From the NCBI GenBank assembly GCA_031291095.1, contig JARLJR010000013.1:119501-183500 (forward strand): a stretch of 64,000 nt of DNA, read 5' to 3'. The position numbers and the translations under genes were made by a program. Below the pieces are notes generated by a model. It saw only the letters and a list, made by a program, of their open reading frames with translations, did not search any database and was not told where the DNA came from. Positions 18,775-27,600 of the stretch are shown here, one piece after another (positions within the stretch are counted from its first letter, which is position 1; each line of letters begins with the position of its first letter). Source of the stretch: Legionella sp. Its GTDB lineage: Bacteria > Pseudomonadota > Gammaproteobacteria > Legionellales > Legionellaceae.

Positions 18775-20604
18775 GTGTTTGAAAAGAATCTTTCAGAAAT
18801 TAAAAATGTATATGATTTAATTCGGAAAATGGATGCTGTTCACGAATCATCTGAGCTAGCAGCGCGATTAGCAAAAAAACTTGCAGAAGACAGCGAAAGC
18901 TTTTCTCGTATCTTTCAATCACATTTTGTTATGTTGGAGCTGATGAGGTCTACATCCAAAGGGGTAATAAAAAATACCTTATTTAATTTGATGTTATCAG
19001 ATACGCATTTTTTTAGAATGTTTCCAAGCTCCCATGAGATAAGTATATTTTATTCCAACCTGAAAGAGAGCAAAAAAAATACAGATTGGCAACATCTATT
19101 GGATGAAACGGATATTAACGAATATAAGGAGCTATTTCTGAAAAAAATTCTTGCTCCTGAAACTTTGCAGCATATCGTCATGCATTTTGACATTGAGCAA
19201 TTAATGGATGATTTTCCTGTTATTAAAAATGTAATCGAAAGGTCCCTAGAGCTAAGACAAAAGCGGTGGTCTGTTAATCTTTCTGACATTCGCGATGTCT
19301 ATGGCCTAAGTGAGAAAATTTATCTCTTAGAAAAATCATCGGATGAATTAGCATTAGAAAGAATTCTTGAATTACTCAACAATCTTAGGGAAGATAAGGC
19401 CAATTTTGCACGAATTTTTGAGTCACATAATGATATAACCTGGTTGTTCTTTATCTCTCACGGAGAAATACGTGATGTTATCTTTAATCTTGTACTATCA
19501 GGAGATAATTTTTTTAGACTATTCCCAACATCTAAGGGTATCATTGAGCTCTATTCGCATTGGTCCGGGCTTTCGGCCACACCATATGCACTTCTAGATA
19601 TAAATAGCCGTTTGGTTCTCCGCTCTTTTATGCAGTTATTCGTAAAAAAACTTCGTACCCCAGAAACATTCCAAGAAATTATGATGAGTCCAGATAGATA
19701 TGATATTGGAGCACTTCTAGAGTGCATTCCTGAAATTAAGGAAACGATAGATAGCATCCCTGAATTCAGGTCAAAACTACCCTCTGCCAAAGCACCGGTA
19801 GGTCACGCTACTTTATTTACATCCCCAGAAAAAAATCATATGAGAATTAACAATGATTTTAGCCACGCAGTATATAAACGTAGGAGAGTCACCGATGATT
19901 TTAGTCACGCAGTATATAAAAATGATATCAATGAAGTAACTCGCTGTTTGAAGCAAGGTGCAGATATTTCCACTACGATTGAACATAACATGAGAGCAAT
20001 CGAGTTTGTTTGTACAGCAGGGTATTTTGAAATTATGAAATTATTAGTGGAAAATGGGGCCGATATAAAATATAGGAGTAAATTCGGTTGGACTCTTCTT
20101 CATATGGCGTGTGGATCACAGTCTAACAAAGCTATAGTGGCATATTTGTTGGAAACAAAATTAATCGATATTAACGCAAAAACTGAGCCAAATATTAACG
20201 AAGAGCAATTCACCGCACTTGATATAGCTTATCGGTGGAATCATCCGGAGGTAATTGTCTTACTTTTACAACATGGCGCGAAACTGGCTAGGGATAGTGA
20301 TATAAGTCAAAAGGATCTGGAAATAATATTAAAATCTTATAAGTCCTCATCATTTATGGGGTTTTTAAGTACCCTATGGTTTTTTTCATACTTTATTCCG
20401 CCCCAAAGAAGTCAAGCTATAATCGAATTAAATTTGTTACTCAATTATGAACATATAAGCCATCAGCAAATTATCAATGCTCTCAGCAAAGATCACGATG
20501 GAATACGTCGCGTGTCGTTGTTCAAACAGCAAGACAACATCACAAAAAATGGTACCAGTACTGATGACGTAATTTACAACTTATCACAAATCATGCAAGT
20601 ATAA
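18775..20604 (+). CDS. Ankyrin-repeat protein with internally duplicated N-terminal module, candidate effector
   Basis: I place the start at GTG 18775, preceded by GGAG at 8 nt; an in-frame TTG at 18730 is less likely. The ~609-residue protein has two parts. Residues ~5-160 and ~180-340 are two copies of the same module (compare SFSRIFQSH with NFARIFESH, NLMLSDTHFFRMFPSS with NLVLSGDNFFRLFPTS, and LAPETLQHIVM with RTPETFQEIMM). Residues ~374-510 form three to four ankyrin repeats (NDINEVTRCLKQGADI, TLLHMACGS, LDIAYRWNHPEVIVLLLQHGAKL). An 8-residue motif DFSHAVYK occurs twice at the junction. Ankyrin proteins bind host proteins in Legionella. The duplicated module is unrecognised. A dyad operator lies upstream. 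Effector role inferred. Confidence 0.8.
   Translation: MFEKNLSEIKNVYDLIRKMDAVHESSELAARLAKKLAEDSESFSRIFQSHFVMLELMRSTSKGVIKNTLFNLMLSDTHFFRMFPSSHEISIFYSNLKESKKNTDWQHLLDETDINEYKELFLKKILAPETLQHIVMHFDIEQLMDDFPVIKNVIERSLELRQKRWSVNLSDIRDVYGLSEKIYLLEKSSDELALERILELLNNLREDKANFARIFESHNDITWLFFISHGEIRDVIFNLVLSGDNFFRLFPTSKGIIELYSHWSGLSATPYALLDINSRLVLRSFMQLFVKKLRTPETFQEIMMSPDRYDIGALLECIPEIKETIDSIPEFRSKLPSAKAPVGHATLFTSPEKNHMRINNDFSHAVYKRRRVTDDFSHAVYKNDINEVTRCLKQGADISTTIEHNMRAIEFVCTAGYFEIMKLLVENGADIKYRSKFGWTLLHMACGSQSNKAIVAYLLETKLIDINAKTEPNINEEQFTALDIAYRWNHPEVIVLLLQHGAKLARDSDISQKDLEIILKSYKSSSFMGFLSTLWFFSYFIPPQRSQAIIELNLLLNYEHISHQQIINALSKDHDGIRRVSLFKQQDNITKNGTSTDDVIYNLSQIMQV
19853..19920 (+). repeat. 26-bp direct repeat inside the ankyrin gene
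   Basis: Two 26-bp copies (19853-19878 and 19895-19920) with one mismatch start 42 bp apart and encode the repeated DFSHAVYK. The period is a multiple of three, so copy-number change would keep the frame. Confidence 0.75.
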
Positions 20605-20642
20605 AATTGCAATAGGCTTAATTGCATAACTGCCATGAAAGG

Positions 20643-20849
20643 CTAAAAATCAGGAATCTGTCCAGAAGTACCGCTACGAGTACTAAATAAAGAGAGGGTT
20701 GTTGCAATGTCGTAAGTATATAATGTGGAAATAATATGCCCAACACCATAAGCTCTGTCAGCTACTGTTATCTCAAAGGAAAACATATGCGCTAATGCAT
20801 ATAAATCTTTTACGTTCTCATATAAAAAAATAAAATATTGTAAACGCAA
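20643..20849 (-). pseudogene. Possible gene remnant, unknown
   Basis: This is a 68-codon frame with a TTG start and no clear ribosome-binding site. The sequence (FSFEITVADRAYGVGH and following) looks protein-like but matches nothing I know. It lies downstream of the truncated ankyrin ORF on the same strand and may be the degraded end of that gene. Confidence 0.25.
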
Positions 20850-20896
20850 TTGAAATTTAGGCTTTTGAGATTTTCAGTATCTGGTTTTTAAATTAT

Positions 20897-21232
20897 TTAT
20901 AATGGCTTAAATTCAAGTAATAATTCTGCCATTTCCTTAGATTGGACGTTATGTAAGGGAGTCCCCCCATCTCTGCTTTGATTAACATCAATATGATGGA
21001 TTAATAAAAAATGCGCTATAGAAAGTTGATTTCCTAGAACAGCTACGAATAAAGCATTACCTCCGTAACTAAAAAGACTTTTAGGATTAAAATCAACATC
21101 GATTCCTTGTTGGATAAGTAATTTTATACAATCTAATTGTCCGCATTCGGTCGCAAAATGCAGTAGGCTCATACCAAGAAAATTCACTTCTCTCAATAAG
21201 CTAGAATCTTTCTTAATTAAAGTATAAAGCAA
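20897..21232 (-). pseudogene. Truncated ankyrin-repeat gene
   Basis: The 111 residues hold about three ankyrin repeats: SLLHFATECGQLDCIKLLIQQGIDVD, ALFVAVLGNQLSIAHFLLIHHIDVN and TPLHNVQSKEMAELLLE. The only start is a TTG, and the same repeat pattern (EAGNLNLL) continues in frame upstream of it until a stop codon a few codons further. That indicates loss of an original N-terminal part. Upstream sequence (21260-21325) contains a GC-rich inverted repeat, not coding DNA. Either a decayed effector gene or an independent small ankyrin protein; the former is likelier. Confidence 0.55.
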
Positions 21233-21267
21233 ATTTAAATTACCTGCTTCGTGAACTTATAGATCCC

Positions 21268-21286
21268 GCGGACAAGCCACGGGGAG
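21268..21286. repeat. GC-rich inverted repeat beside the truncated ankyrin gene
   Basis: CCCGCGG and CCACGGG arms flank ACAAG. A GC-rich dyad in AT-rich DNA at the broken 5' end of the ankyrin remnant suggests a small intergenic repeat element. Confidence 0.35.
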
Positions 21287-21325
21287 TAGGCAACGATGGG
21301 TATACCGTTGCACGCAACCAGGTTT

Positions 21326-22036
21326 TTATGAAACAAAATAACCTGAACCGGAGTTCAATATATTAATTGCTCGTGCAGCGAGCATTACGACAATCGCTAA
21401 GGAAATTATCGCTTGTAGCATACACATGCACTTTGCCCAGCGAGTTAATACTGGGGTGTCTGTTGGGGAAAAGGCGGTGGTGGTATTGAAGGCTAAGAAT
21501 AAATAATCCACAAAATGAGGCTTCCAGTCTTTTATATATTTCGGTACACCTGCTGTTTCAGTAAGGGCTAATTGCGTTTGTGGAAATAAAAAGGCCGTGG
21601 AGCCTGCACTTTCTTTAAGTTCTCTTTGTACAGGGCCTCCAGCGTCTAAGCTCCAGTACCATAATGCAAAAACCAGGATATTGGTTGTCCATAAAATTAT
21701 TGACGAGACGAGTAAATGGTTTGGACCAATCTGTCCCTGGAATGTTGCGACGAGTAAACGGCATACAGAAATAACGGTATACAGCGTAATCAGAATATTA
21801 ATAGATAGAGCAAGAATGCGATTAATTGGAGAATTGCCGCGCCATTGGCTAACTATCAGGGGAATCAGCAGTACGGTTACTAAGCCAATAAGCAAGCCTC
21901 GTGGTCCCCAATAAAATACTTTAGGTAGGGCTTCATAGAGCAAAGAAACCACAATAAGCGCAAGCCAGGTAGGCCAACGCGTATTGAGGTGGCTTAAACG
22001 ATTACTTTTTGTTTTGTGATGAGTTCCCTTCATCAT
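21326..22036 (-). CDS. Integral membrane protein with a pore-like C-terminal segment
   Basis: This 236-residue protein has about five to six hydrophobic segments (for example WLALIVVSLLYEAL, GLLIGLVTVLLIPLIV, ILALSINILITLYTVI, SIILWTTNILVFALWYW, and the C-terminal ISLAIVVMLAARAI). The stretch DYLFLAFNTTTAFSPTDTPVLTRWAK followed by a helix resembles the final segment of DUF1345-type and two-TM channel-like inner-membrane proteins. A transport or channel function is only suggested. It is on the minus strand, 30 bp downstream of yjdM, so the two may be co-transcribed. Confidence 0.65.
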   Translation of the reverse strand: MMKGTHHKTKSNRLSHLNTRWPTWLALIVVSLLYEALPKVFYWGPRGLLIGLVTVLLIPLIVSQWRGNSPINRILALSINILITLYTVISVCRLLVATFQGQIGPNHLLVSSIILWTTNILVFALWYWSLDAGGPVQRELKESAGSTAFLFPQTQLALTETAGVPKYIKDWKPHFVDYLFLAFNTTTAFSPTDTPVLTRWAKCMCMLQAIISLAIVVMLAARAINILNSGSGYFVS

Positions 22037-22066
22037 GGCTCCATTTGATTTATGTCGCTTGAAAAA

Positions 22067-22414
22067 CTATCCTTTTTTGACAAACTCTGACTTTAATTTC
22101 ATGGCGCCAATCCCATCAATTTTACAATCAATGTCATGATCACCATCAACCAGTCTAATGTTTTTTACTTTGGTGCCTAATTTTACTACTAAAGAAGAAC
22201 CTTTAACTTTTAAGTCTTTAATTACAGTGACGGTATCCCCATCGTTTAATACTTGCCCATTGGCATCTTTAATGATCCGTTCTTCACTCTGGTTTTCATC
22301 CGCTTCCTGCTCATGTTTACTCCATTCATAGGTGCATTCGGGACAAATCAATAAGGACCCATCTTCATAAGTATATTCTGAGCTGCATTTTGGGCAGGGA
22401 GGTAATGTATGCAT
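22067..22414 (-). CDS. yjdM: YjdM/PhnA-family zinc-ribbon protein
   Basis: The 115-residue protein begins with a zinc ribbon (Cys7-x2-Cys10 and Cys24-x2-Cys27), followed by an acidic linker and the conserved PhnA/YjdM domain ([25 protein letters not shown], then [10 protein letters not shown] and the [10 protein letters not shown] block). Length and layout are typical. Despite the historical name (alkylphosphonate utilisation), the family's role is not settled; it is cytoplasmic. A divergent lipoprotein gene lies upstream. Confidence 0.9.
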   Translation of the reverse strand: MHTLPPCPKCSSEYTYEDGSLLICPECTYEWSKHEQEADENQSEERIIKDANGQVLNDGDTVTVIKDLKVKGSSLVVKLGTKVKNIRLVDGDHDIDCKIDGIGAMKLKSEFVKKG

Positions 22415-22715
22415 GTTGTTTCTAAGCCAGTATTAAAAAATCAATTATAACATATTTGGTTGTAGATTTATCTTCTAAGGGCATATTACATGGTCTAATA
22501 AACAGTGAAACAAGAGGTGTTTTTTACCATGCTGTGCATAAAAAGATAAACTGGCCGGGCCGTCACCATTTTATAAATATCTATTGCTTTTTTGTAAAAG
22601 CTTGGTATTCTGCCCGCTCCAAACGTCCCAAGTTATGGAACTGGGATTTAATGGAATGATCAACAACTTATTGTTGAAACAGCAACCAATACCTTATGGA
22701 AAAATGGAAGTTATT
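22415..22715. other. Divergent intergenic region, yjdM and lipoprotein gene
   Basis: AT-rich DNA between divergent genes, presumably holding both promoters. I see no clear box pair or repeat. The open frames that cross it have no ribosome-binding site. Confidence 0.3.
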
Positions 22716-23120
22716 ATGAATAAATTAGTATTATTGTCTTCGGCATGTTTTAGCCTTTCTCTCTTAACAGGCTGTGCTTCTATTGTTAGTGGCAACCAGC
22801 AAAAAATTACTGTTTTAACCCCTCCAGCTCAAAATGCACGTTGTGCCTTAGAAAATAATAAAGGCAAATGGTATGTAGATCATACACCAAACAGCATTGT
22901 GGTTCATCGCAGCAGCAAGGATTTATTCCTTACCTGTGAAAAGCCTGGATACGAGAAATCATCTACCAAAGTTCAATCAAAACTTAAAGGGTTAATCTTT
23001 GGTAATATTATATTTGGCGGAATTATTGGTGGTGGCGTTGATATAGCAAATGGCTCGGCTTTTGATTATCCTAATGAAATTAAAGTACCAATGAGCCCAT
23101 CTGCTCAAAAGAGAAGATAA
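22716..23120 (+). CDS. Small outer-membrane-type lipoprotein
   Basis: The start is ATG 22716, with GGAAG just upstream; an in-frame start at 22584 would add 44 residues with no signal character. From 22716 the protein (134 residues) opens with a lipoprotein signal (NKLVLLSSACFSLSLLTGC, lipobox LTGC). After the acylated Cys come a beta-rich domain and a Gly-rich hydrophobic segment (FGNIIFGGIIGGGVDIANG). It resembles small lipoproteins that carry a PEGA-like domain and a glycine-zipper-like helix. Function unknown. The GNAT gene follows after 16 bp and may be co-transcribed. Confidence 0.8.
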   Translation: MNKLVLLSSACFSLSLLTGCASIVSGNQQKITVLTPPAQNARCALENNKGKWYVDHTPNSIVVHRSSKDLFLTCEKPGYEKSSTKVQSKLKGLIFGNIIFGGIIGGGVDIANGSAFDYPNEIKVPMSPSAQKRR

Positions 23121-23136
23121 GGATGAATCTGAACGA

Positions 23137-23643
23137 ATGAATGTTGAAATTACTCCAATAACTGCAGAACAAATCGAAGGATTTTGGTCTGCGGTTGATA
23201 GCGTTGCGCGCGAACGTAAGTATCTGGCTTTCCTGGAAGGTCCGCCAATAAATACTACGCGCGATTTTGTCTTACAGAATATTGAGGGTAATTGGCCTCA
23301 TTTTATTGCTGTATGTGATGGGCACGTAATTGGATGGTGTGACATTAGTACACTTGATCGGCCAGTTTTTGCTCATGTTGGCTCTTTAGGCATTGGTGTA
23401 TTAGCTACTTATCGCGGGCAAGGAATTGGCAAGAAATTAATGCAAGCCGCTATTCAACAGGCAGAACAAAAAGGATTAACACGTATTGAGCTTACGGTGC
23501 GTGAACACAACAAGTCTGCTATTGCCATGTATGAACAATTTGGATTTGAGAAAGAAGGCGTCCATAAAAATGCGGTGTGCATCGAGGGAAAATATGAAAA
23601 TCATATTTTTATGGCGCTGTTATTAGGTGATGCAAAAAAGTAA
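23137..23643 (+). CDS. GNAT-family N-acetyltransferase
   Basis: This 168-residue single-domain acetyltransferase has the acetyl-CoA-binding motif A, GVLATYRGQGIGKKLM, and a motif B region ALTRIELTVREHNKSAIAMYEQFGF-like that is typical of RimI/PhnO-like members. Upstream, the conserved beta strands (FIAVCDGHVIGWCDI) match the GNAT core. The acceptor substrate cannot be inferred. An alternative ATG lies 14 bp upstream but out of frame. It sits directly after the lipoprotein gene. Confidence 0.88.
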   Translation: MNVEITPITAEQIEGFWSAVDSVARERKYLAFLEGPPINTTRDFVLQNIEGNWPHFIAVCDGHVIGWCDISTLDRPVFAHVGSLGIGVLATYRGQGIGKKLMQAAIQQAEQKGLTRIELTVREHNKSAIAMYEQFGFEKEGVHKNAVCIEGKYENHIFMALLLGDAKK

Positions 23644-23812
23644 GAAGTTGTTTCTTCAAGAAAATATCTCAAAGGCTCTGATCTATAACCAAATGATTAA
23701 GTTTTTCATGGTTCTTTTTGATCAAAAATAGCTCAATATGTGGTACTATATCGGTTTTTTACGCTTATGAAAATGAGCTTCCAACGCGTATTACCTCATA
23801 TCTGGAGTACTT

Positions 23813-24268
23813 ATGAAAATTTCTGATGAACAACGTAATGCGGCAGCATTATATTGGGCTCAAATTTTGATTGGTCACTTGAGCCCCAAAGCCTTAGTGA
23901 CGAGCACTAAAATAGTTGCTCCTTTTATGGCTACTATAGAATTTGTGAATAAAAAAAATGCGCTTACGCGCTTGAACCAAGAAAATCCTACATGGGCTAT
24001 GAGATTTATGAGTAGCCTTGATTCATTACTTGTTAACGCGGACACGTCTCTTATTTTAAAACTAGAGTATTGCCCTCAAGATTTGCTAAAACAAGCAGCT
24101 GAAATGGCAGAAATCCCTGAAAAATTATTTCCCGCTGGAAAATTGAGCATGACTTTTGACAATAAAGGTAACCTTATAGTCGAAGCTGAAGTGATTAATG
24201 CATATGATTTTCTAGACCAAAATATAGCGGAAGTGGGTGTTTCGCTTTCACTCCGGGCCCGACTGTAA
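23813..24268 (+). CDS. Conserved hypothetical protein
   Basis: A 151-residue soluble protein with no recognisable domain. The N-terminal half is helical (QRNAAALYWAQILIGHLSP) and the C-terminal half alternates strands (GKLSMTFDNKGNLIVEAEVI). The start ATG is preceded by GGAG at suitable spacing (TCTGGAGTACTT). Codon use and composition match the neighbours. No operon partner on either side. Confidence 0.65.
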   Translation: MKISDEQRNAAALYWAQILIGHLSPKALVTSTKIVAPFMATIEFVNKKNALTRLNQENPTWAMRFMSSLDSLLVNADTSLILKLEYCPQDLLKQAAEMAEIPEKLFPAGKLSMTFDNKGNLIVEAEVINAYDFLDQNIAEVGVSLSLRARL

Positions 24269-24335
24269 TTGTGGTTGCGAACCATCAACCTAGCTCACAA
24301 ATATTAAATTTACAATAAATTAAAAGAAAATATTT

Positions 24336-24363
24336 TTGACATCCCGCCTTCCTGCACTACACT
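24336..24363 (+). promoter_or_regulatory. Candidate promoter for the 1904-residue signalling gene
   Basis: TTGACA (24336-24341), 16 bp, then TACACT (24358-24363). If used, it gives a leader of about 250 nt before the ATG at 24619. Confidence 0.45.
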
Positions 24364-24618
24364 ATAGGTATAGAACGTATGAGTACACTTTACTCAATAC
24401 ATGCAGGCCATGTAAGGCCGATAAACAAGGGGTAAGTTCATAGTAGGTCAGTTTAGGAAAAAGGACCCCCTATGAACCAATCTTTTTTTAGTTGTCAGAT
24501 CAGGAAAACATACTATTTTTTGTCCAGAGAAATTTGATAGACGCGTATCGGGATGGTGATTTGGGCTATGGATATCCAAATTAATCATAAGAGAATGACT
24601 ATCAATAAATGAGTCGAA
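24364..24618 (+). other. Long leader with hairpins ahead of the signalling gene
   Basis: The ~250-nt leader includes ACATG/CATGT arms near 24401-24415. It also has a longer inverted repeat with arms GTTCATAG and CTATGAAC spanning about 24436-24477, followed by a T-run (CTTTTTTT near 24482). The latter resembles an attenuator or terminator. I do not recognise a known riboswitch class. Confidence 0.4.
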
Positions 24619-27600
24619 ATGGTTGCCATATCAGGTTATGCATTACAAAAGAAAATGCGTAATAATCACAATATCGATACTTACTATGCAATTAGAAGTA
24701 AAGATAGATTCCGCGTTTTGCTAAAAACACCAAATAATCATCATGTTACAGCTGAAAATCTTGCCGTTTTACAGCATGAGTTTAATTTGTTACAGCAAAT
24801 TGATGCCCCCACAATCATCAAAGCCTATGATTTTTTACAAGATATTCCTGTACCCATTTTAATTTTAGAGAACGTCGAAGGGATGCTTTTATATGACTAT
24901 CTTAAGGATAATCGATTAGAAATCGCTGATTTTTGCAAATTGGCTTTGCAGTTAGTAGATATAATAGGCGAGTTGCATCAATTAAAAATTATTCATAAAG
25001 AAATCAATCCGTTTAACATCATCATAAATCCTGATAAGTTAACTCTCAAGTTAATTGATTTAAGTGTTTGTACCCAAATTTCAGAAGAAACCTTTGATTA
25101 CATGACATTCAATAACCTTGAAGAAGATTTGGCTTATATTTCACCTGAGCAAACAGGACGCATTAACCGTCCGATTGATTATCGTACCGATTTTTATTCT
25201 TTAGGTATTACTCTGTACCAGATGTTAACCAATCAATTACCGTTTCAAAGCAATGATCCTTTGGAGTTAGTTCATTGTCATATTGCAAAAAAAGCACCTC
25301 AAGCATTTGAAAAAAGGTCTGAGGTTCCGGAAATGCTCAATGCGATTATTGATAAGCTTCTGAATAAAATGCCAGAGTCACGGTATTCAAGCATCATTGG
25401 CTTAAAATCGGATCTTCAGGCATGCCAAGAGCAATGGGAGCGTAAACGCTGTATTAAGCGCTTTATTCTAGGTTTAAATGATGCGCGTGATTATTTAAGT
25501 ATTTCACGTAATTTATATGGTCGTAATGCTCAGGTGGAGCAATTATTACACGCCTTTGATCGGGTCAGCCAAGGCAATAAAGAAATAGTGTTAATTTCAG
25601 GATATTCCGGGATTGGAAAAACCTCTTTAGTTAATGAAGTGCACAAAGCCATGGTGCAGTATCGCGTTTATTATATCCAAGGAAAATTTGACCAAATACA
25701 ACGAAATATTCCCTACAGCGGCATCGTCTCCGCATTTCAAAAATTGGTGAAGCAAGTCCTTGCAGAAAGTGAGGATAATTTAAACGATCTTAGAACAACG
25801 CTATTAGATGCGTTAGGTAAAGTAGGGCAGGTAATTATCGATGTTATCCCTGAAATAGAATTAATTATAGGGGCACAACCATCCGTTCCTAAATTAAATC
25901 CTAATGATACACAAATACGATTTAATCTGGCATTCCAAAATTTGATTCGCGTATTTGCGCAACAGAATCATCCCTTGGTTATCTTTCTTGATGATTTGCA
26001 ATGGGCGGATAATTCATCCCTTAATTTTATCGAAAACTTATTGCAAGATCAGGAAACTAATTATTTATTGCTATTAGGCGCTTATCGGAATAATGAAATT
26101 AATGAGGGCCATCCCTTGCAGCAAACATTAAATAACATTAGTAATAATAATGTGAGCCTAACCCAAATTACGCTGGAGCCTTTAGAGTTAAAAAATATTC
26201 ACCAATTATTACATGATACCTTATTAAGCCCTATGGATAAGATTCAGGAATTAGCACAATGTGTTTTTGAAAAAACCCAGGGCAATCCTTTTTTTATTAA
26301 TGAATTCATTAAGCTCCTCTATCAAAACAAATTATTGCGCTTTTCTTATGAGCTGGGCTGCTGGGAATGGGATTTATCTAAAATTTTACAACAGAGCGCT
26401 ACTGATAATGTGGTCGAGCTGCTGACGACTAAGATCCATTGGCTGCCACAAGCAACGCAAGAAATTTTAATGCTGGCTGCCTGTTTAGGCCATAAATTTG
26501 ATTTTGATACTTTGGTTACGATTAGTGAAAAGACGATTAGCCAAACCGCAGATGGTTTGTACCAGGCAATTAAAGCCAACCTAATTTATCCGATAGAAGA
26601 GGCTTATTTAACGGAGAATTTGGTTGGTTTAGAGGGTATTATGAATCGTGAACAATTAAGCGAGCTGAATTATCGCTTTGTCCATGATCGTATTCAGCAA
26701 GCAAGCTCTGAACTGGTAGAACCAGATAAACTGCCTTATCTTCATCTGAAAATAGGTAGGTTATTACTCAAAGAAAAAGAGCTTACAGAAAAAGATGAAC
26801 GTTTGTTCGAAGTGATGAAACACTTTAATCAAGGCATTGCTTTAATTAAAGATCCTATCGAGCGTCTGCAATTGGCCAAGTACAATTTATGGGCAGGTCA
26901 GAAGGCTAAATTAGCCTCAGCCTATTACGCTGCTAATGAATATTTTTCCGCGGGTATTTCTTTATTGCCAGAAAATTATTGGCAAAATGAAGAGGAGTTG
27001 GCGTTCCAACTCTATAAAGAACTGGCTGCATGTAAGTATTTGATTGGCGATTTTGTAAATGCCAATGACTATTTTAATCAACTGCTCGATCAGGAAAAAA
27101 ATCCCCTTAAGATTTTAGAAATCAATCGGCTTAAAATTGAAATGCTGGCTACCATTGGTAAACATAGGGAAGCACTCAACTTAGGATTAAACGCTTTAAA
27201 AAGTTTCGGTATTAAAATTCCTAAAAATCCGAAGAAATATCATTTATTAATAGCCATTTATAAAATTAAATTTCAATTGAAAAGGACGCGACCGGAGTAT
27301 ATTGATTTACCGTTAATGAGTGATTTAAAACAAAAGGCAATTGTTAATTTAATTGCGCAATTACTGAATAGCGCGTTTATTATTGATCAAACAATGTTTA
27401 TTTTTCTTACCTGCATCAATGTAAGATTAAGTTTTAAGTATGGTTATACCGAAAGTACCTCCATGTGTATTCCGGTCTACGCATTTGTGCTAATGCATTC
27501 TTTGTACTTACACGAGGAGGCCCTGTCTTTTGTCAGACTTTATAATAAATTAAAACAAAAATATGGAGCATCAAATTTTGAAGGTAGGAATCAATTTGTT

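Noticed and set aside
24364-24618. c-di-GMP riboswitch ahead of the GGDEF/EAL gene
   Set aside because: I do not see the conserved core bases of either known c-di-GMP riboswitch class.
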